Part shown: positions 61,245-64,000 of the stretch, in pieces
Layout: each line of letters begins with the position of its first letter
How positions within the stretch are numbered: position 1 is the stretch's first letter
Source of the DNA: Planctomycetota bacterium
Lineage (GTDB): Bacteria > Planctomycetota > UBA8742 > UBA2392
Reading direction: 5' to 3'
DNA: 64,000 nt
NCBI GenBank assembly: GCA_025993795.1
Contig: JAMQHL010000024.1
Location: forward strand, 1 to 64,000
Notes under the pieces: model-generated
Told to the model about the DNA's origin: nothing
Database searches by the model: none
What the model saw: only the letters and a program-made list of their open reading frames with translations
Position numbers and translations under genes: made by a program

Positions 61245-62564
61245 ATGCCCATGCTTCGAATCGCCCTGGCCTGCATTACCGCTTGTGTCGTGTTGTTGGC
61301 GGCAGCGTTTTCGTTGCCCGGGTCGACCAGTGCCGAAAGCGTAATCCGGCGCGCGCTGAAGACCGCACCCGCCGAGGTGTCACGCGTCGGCGCATACACA
61401 TGGCTTGAGGACTACGGCATTGGCGTAAAGCTCGTGCCGGCGGCCCGGCAGCGGGAGTTTCCCAGGCTGCTCGCGGGCGACGCGCCCGAGAACCAGGCAA
61501 TTGCCACGGCACTATGGGACCTGGGGCCTGACGGCGTTGCGGCCCTCAAGCGCAACATGGAAGCTGAAGGCGCCAGGTTTGAATCCGGCACCAACCTGTC
61601 GCTGCGCCCTAAGGCGTTCCCTCAGGATCTCGCGGGCCACTGGACACGCGTTGACCTTGGCGGCGGGCGCATTGCCGGCGTGCTGGACTTCACGGTCAAC
61701 GGCTCCAACATGGCACTCGTGTTCTCGGCCGAGCCCGGCGCAGACGCCGGACTGCCCGCATTCCGCGAGACCTTTCTGCGCGACTTCGTGGTGCTGCCGG
61801 GCATGCAGCCCGGCTCGTGTGCGCCGCTGATTTTCGAGGGCCGCTATGCGTGTGTGCTTAAGGGCTGGCAGCGCGTCGGCGAGCGCTTCTATGCCACAGT
61901 CAACCAGAGCTGGCTTGGCCTGCGGCTGTTTCATGTGGCAGAGACCGACCACGAGTCATTGGATGCACTGACCACGGCGCTTGAAGCCGAGTTGACGGCG
62001 GCAAGTTTCAAACCTGCCCCGGGTGCACGCCCGGTCGTTGCGGGCGCCCCGGCATTTCTGCGCGAGTACTACCGCGAAGACGGCTATGTGCAGCGCATTC
62101 TGTATGCCCGGCTGAATGGCGGTTACCTGGTGGCGCTGGCACAGGCGCCCGTGGGTCTGCGCGACCAGCTTACGGTACACGTGGCTGAGTTTGTCGCCGG
62201 CATCACGCCCCTTGAGTTTGGGGGCGTGGGCACGACCCGGCCGCTCTACTTTAACGACGTGCGCAACATACGCATCGTGGCGTGGCAGGATGGCCGCCGC
62301 GTGCTGTGGGGCGCGCTGTTTGACGACGGCCGCCGCCAGCAGGTGCTGTGGCGCCAGGACGACGTGGCCTGGAACGTGCGGGCTGTGCGCAACGGCGAGA
62401 TCATTGCCTCGCGAAACGGCCTGGCCAACAGCAGCAAGGCGCTGAACCCGCTGGTAGATGCGGAGCTGCGCGCCCTGGACCTGATGGGCGAATGGACCGG
62501 AGCGCTGGAACTGGAACTCGAAGTCGCCGGCGAGCGCAGCAAGACCACACTGAACGTGCGCTAA
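61245..62564 (+). CDS. Exported protein of unknown function
   Basis: 439 residues. The N-terminus is a Sec signal (MPMLRIALACITACVVLLAAAFSLPGSTSA). I chose ATG 61245 (a second ATG follows at 61251) over a TTG at 61206 that would add a charged, non-signal stretch. The rest is one or two mixed alpha/beta domains without cysteine motifs, with 'LPGMQPGSCAPLIFEGRYACVLKGW' and 'TTRPLYFNDVRNIRIVAWQDGRRVLWGALFDDG' as the most regular blocks. It follows rpoN by 54 bases and may be in the same transcript. No function assigned. Confidence 0.78.
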   Translation: MPMLRIALACITACVVLLAAAFSLPGSTSAESVIRRALKTAPAEVSRVGAYTWLEDYGIGVKLVPAARQREFPRLLAGDAPENQAIATALWDLGPDGVAALKRNMEAEGARFESGTNLSLRPKAFPQDLAGHWTRVDLGGGRIAGVLDFTVNGSNMALVFSAEPGADAGLPAFRETFLRDFVVLPGMQPGSCAPLIFEGRYACVLKGWQRVGERFYATVNQSWLGLRLFHVAETDHESLDALTTALEAELTAASFKPAPGARPVVAGAPAFLREYYREDGYVQRILYARLNGGYLVALAQAPVGLRDQLTVHVAEFVAGITPLEFGGVGTTRPLYFNDVRNIRIVAWQDGRRVLWGALFDDGRRQQVLWRQDDVAWNVRAVRNGEIIASRNGLANSSKALNPLVDAELRALDLMGEWTGALELELEVAGERSKTTLNVR

Positions 62565-62862
62565 GCGGTTCGACCACAGCGCCTTCAGGTGCGCGCTTCG
62601 GCGAACTTCGATCCGCGTCGTTGGCCCGGCGGGCAACCTGGCAACGGCTTCAAAGTTGCCAGCCGCAGTTGCAGCAATTCCAAAGGGCAGTTGTCCGCGT
62701 CTCGCCGACAGACCCGTCATCACCAATCACGCGCTATCGGGTTTTGGGAACAGCCTGATAACTGCTGTCTGCCGGGCCATTCCATGCCCTTTGCCCCATC
62801 CCACAGACGGTGCGCGCTGACTTTCGATGCGCGCCCGATCCCCACATGAAGTAGCGGGGACT
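62565..62862. other. Intergenic stretch between convergent genes
   Basis: These 298 bases separate the exported-protein stop (plus) and the LptF/LptG stop (minus). I see no gene, no clear terminator (a 6-bp GAAGTA/TACTTC repeat near 62849-62870 is the only candidate) and no RNA feature. Confidence 0.5.
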
Positions 62863-63990
62863 TTACTTCCAGCGGCCCTGGGTGATGCGCCATGCGCATA
62901 CAAGTACCGCAAGCAACGCAGCGCCCGGCGCCAGCAGCGCTGCCGCCAGCGGCGACAGTGTCGCCTTTTCAGCCAGCGTCGCTGAGGCGGTCATCAGCGG
63001 GTAGTAGCCCACGGCGGCTGGTATCACGCCGGCGCCGATCGCGAGCAGGCGGTTCGGGTGATTCACCATCGCCGCCAGCAGTGCTCCCAGCAGGGGCAGC
63101 AGCAGGCCCGCCAGGGTCAGGCCGATACGGCGCACCAGCTCGGCGGATGCACTGCGCCCACCGCGCGGACCCGAAAACTCTTCGCGTACCTTGCCGATGA
63201 GTTGGGCCGAGTTCAGCGCCTTGCTGCCCTCAGGGCCGCCCTCGCTGCCGAAATCAAACGGCACGCGCAGCTCATCCACGCGGTCAGCGACCAACGGCGT
63301 GCCTGAGGGGCGCCCGGTGGTGGGCATGTACTGGATCAGCCTGGGTTCAAAGCACCGGGTCAGGCTGAGCATGCTGTCGTGGCGGCGGTACTCAATGCGC
63401 GCGCTGGCCGCGTGCAGCGATGCGACCAGGCCGTCCTGGTTGTACACAAACACTGTCAGGTCGCGGTACACGCCCTCATCGACAGCGGCGTAGCTGATGT
63501 CGATGCTGGGCGCCAGCCCGCCCGAGCCCGGAAACCGAAGTTCGCGCGGCCCCTGCGGCGGATGGTCCAGAAAGTCGGCCAGTGCCTTGCGCTGCAACGA
63601 GTGACGCTGCGAATAGGCTTCAGGCCCGAACTCGCTGACACCGAACCACGCAACGAATGCCACCAGCATCCCGATCGGAATCAGGCCAAGAAACGGCCGC
63701 CACGGCGAGATGCCCGACGCCGACACCAGCAGCAGTTCGCGCTCGGCGCGCATGCGCCCGAACACCATGGCGCCCGCAAACAGCGCCGAGATCGGCATGG
63801 TCAGCGGCAGCAATGAGACTGCAAGGCTGGGGGCAAACGACAGCAACGTCGAGAAGTGCGGCGTGACCTCGAAGCGGTTCACAATCTGGTACAGGCCCAG
63901 AACGCTGAACAGGAACGTAAGCCCCAACGAACACACCAGCGTCAGCAACGCCAGTTCACGAACCAGTACCTTATGCAGGCGCCAGATCAT
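62863..63990 (-). CDS. LptF/LptG-family LPS export permease
   Basis: 375 residues. The layout is that of YjgP/YjgQ permeases: 'MIWRLHKVLVRELALLTLVCSLGLTFLF' with its first membrane helix, helices 2-3 (about 45-75 and 95-120), a periplasmic beta-jellyroll domain (about 130-270) and three C-terminal helices (about 290-370). The family-defining cytoplasmic loop (FGRMRAERELLLVSASGISPWRPFL) between helices 2 and 3 is clear. It forms, with its partner and LptB, the ABC transporter that extracts LPS from the inner membrane. The start is 10 bases from the window end, so the partner gene may lie just upstream; I cannot tell LptF from LptG. Confidence 0.92.
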   Translation of the reverse strand: MIWRLHKVLVRELALLTLVCSLGLTFLFSVLGLYQIVNRFEVTPHFSTLLSFAPSLAVSLLPLTMPISALFAGAMVFGRMRAERELLLVSASGISPWRPFLGLIPIGMLVAFVAWFGVSEFGPEAYSQRHSLQRKALADFLDHPPQGPRELRFPGSGGLAPSIDISYAAVDEGVYRDLTVFVYNQDGLVASLHAASARIEYRRHDSMLSLTRCFEPRLIQYMPTTGRPSGTPLVADRVDELRVPFDFGSEGGPEGSKALNSAQLIGKVREEFSGPRGGRSASAELVRRIGLTLAGLLLPLLGALLAAMVNHPNRLLAIGAGVIPAAVGYYPLMTASATLAEKATLSPLAAALLAPGAALLAVLVCAWRITQGRWK

Positions 63991-64000
63991 TGGCGCCTGT

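Overview
The window is a dense, GC-rich chromosomal segment from a Gram-negative bacterium. Lipid A and LPS genes (lpxB, an LptF/LptG permease, LPLAT acyltransferases), a secretin and lipoprotein signals show an outer membrane. Several features fit Planctomycetota best: a giant Ser/Thr kinase with an 'IMDWG' activation segment fused to a formylglycine-enzyme-like domain, a redoxin/cytochrome c/copper monooxygenase fusion, a class II ribonucleotide reductase with a zinc-ribbon tail, and very large secreted beta-rich or Kelch lipoproteins. Lineage is inferred from gene content alone. No rRNA, tRNA, CRISPR array, insertion sequence or prophage was seen.

Layout. 1-6.2 kb: a truncated secreted protein, a macro-domain protein, cystathionine beta-synthase, an NmrA-type oxidoreductase, a membrane protein and two tandem small paralogues. 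6.2-14.5 kb: pyrG behind a compact promoter/terminator leader, the GspF/PilC platform protein, nrdJ with an NrdR-like box in a 500-bp leader, and corA. 14.5-23 kb: the secretin GspD, a YbjQ-like protein, punA, a lipoprotein, the redoxin fusion and a KAP-type P-loop NTPase. 23-26.6 kb: an ApeP-like hotdog dehydratase, a GT2-DUF2062 glycosyltransferase, a DUF1801 protein and an LPLAT acyltransferase, a set reminiscent of aryl-polyene/outer-membrane lipid loci. 26.6-40.5 kb: an ECF sigma factor coupled to an anti-sigma-like membrane protein with six EF-hands, a 1833-residue Kelch lipoprotein, the kinase/FGE fusion and a caspase-fold lipoprotein that has lost its catalytic residues. 40.5-43.6 kb: a higBA toxin-antitoxin pair, a double GNAT protein and the GTPase Obg with an acidic insertion. 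43.6-50 kb: a GspC-like PDZ protein and a shortened paralogue, then on the other strand a TPR lipoprotein, gspE/pilB and pilT. 50-64 kb: secreted and lipoprotein genes, lpxB, a radical SAM enzyme, a CAP-domain lipoprotein, recR, rpoN, an unrecognised exported protein and an LptF/LptG permease.

Functional threads. One type II secretion/type IV pilus machine is scattered over four loci (gspF, gspD, gspC-like, gspE with pilT) and could export the many large secreted proteins here, two of which end in a Cys/Gly-Pro/transmembrane/Arg tail like a sorting signal. A second thread is envelope signalling: an ECF sigma factor with a putative calcium-sensing regulator, and a transmembrane kinase whose FGE-like domain would face the same compartment as the pseudo-caspase lipoprotein encoded directly after it. 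The clearest regulatory sites are the NrdR-like palindrome before nrdJ, the inverted repeat inside the higBA promoter and the pyrG leader.
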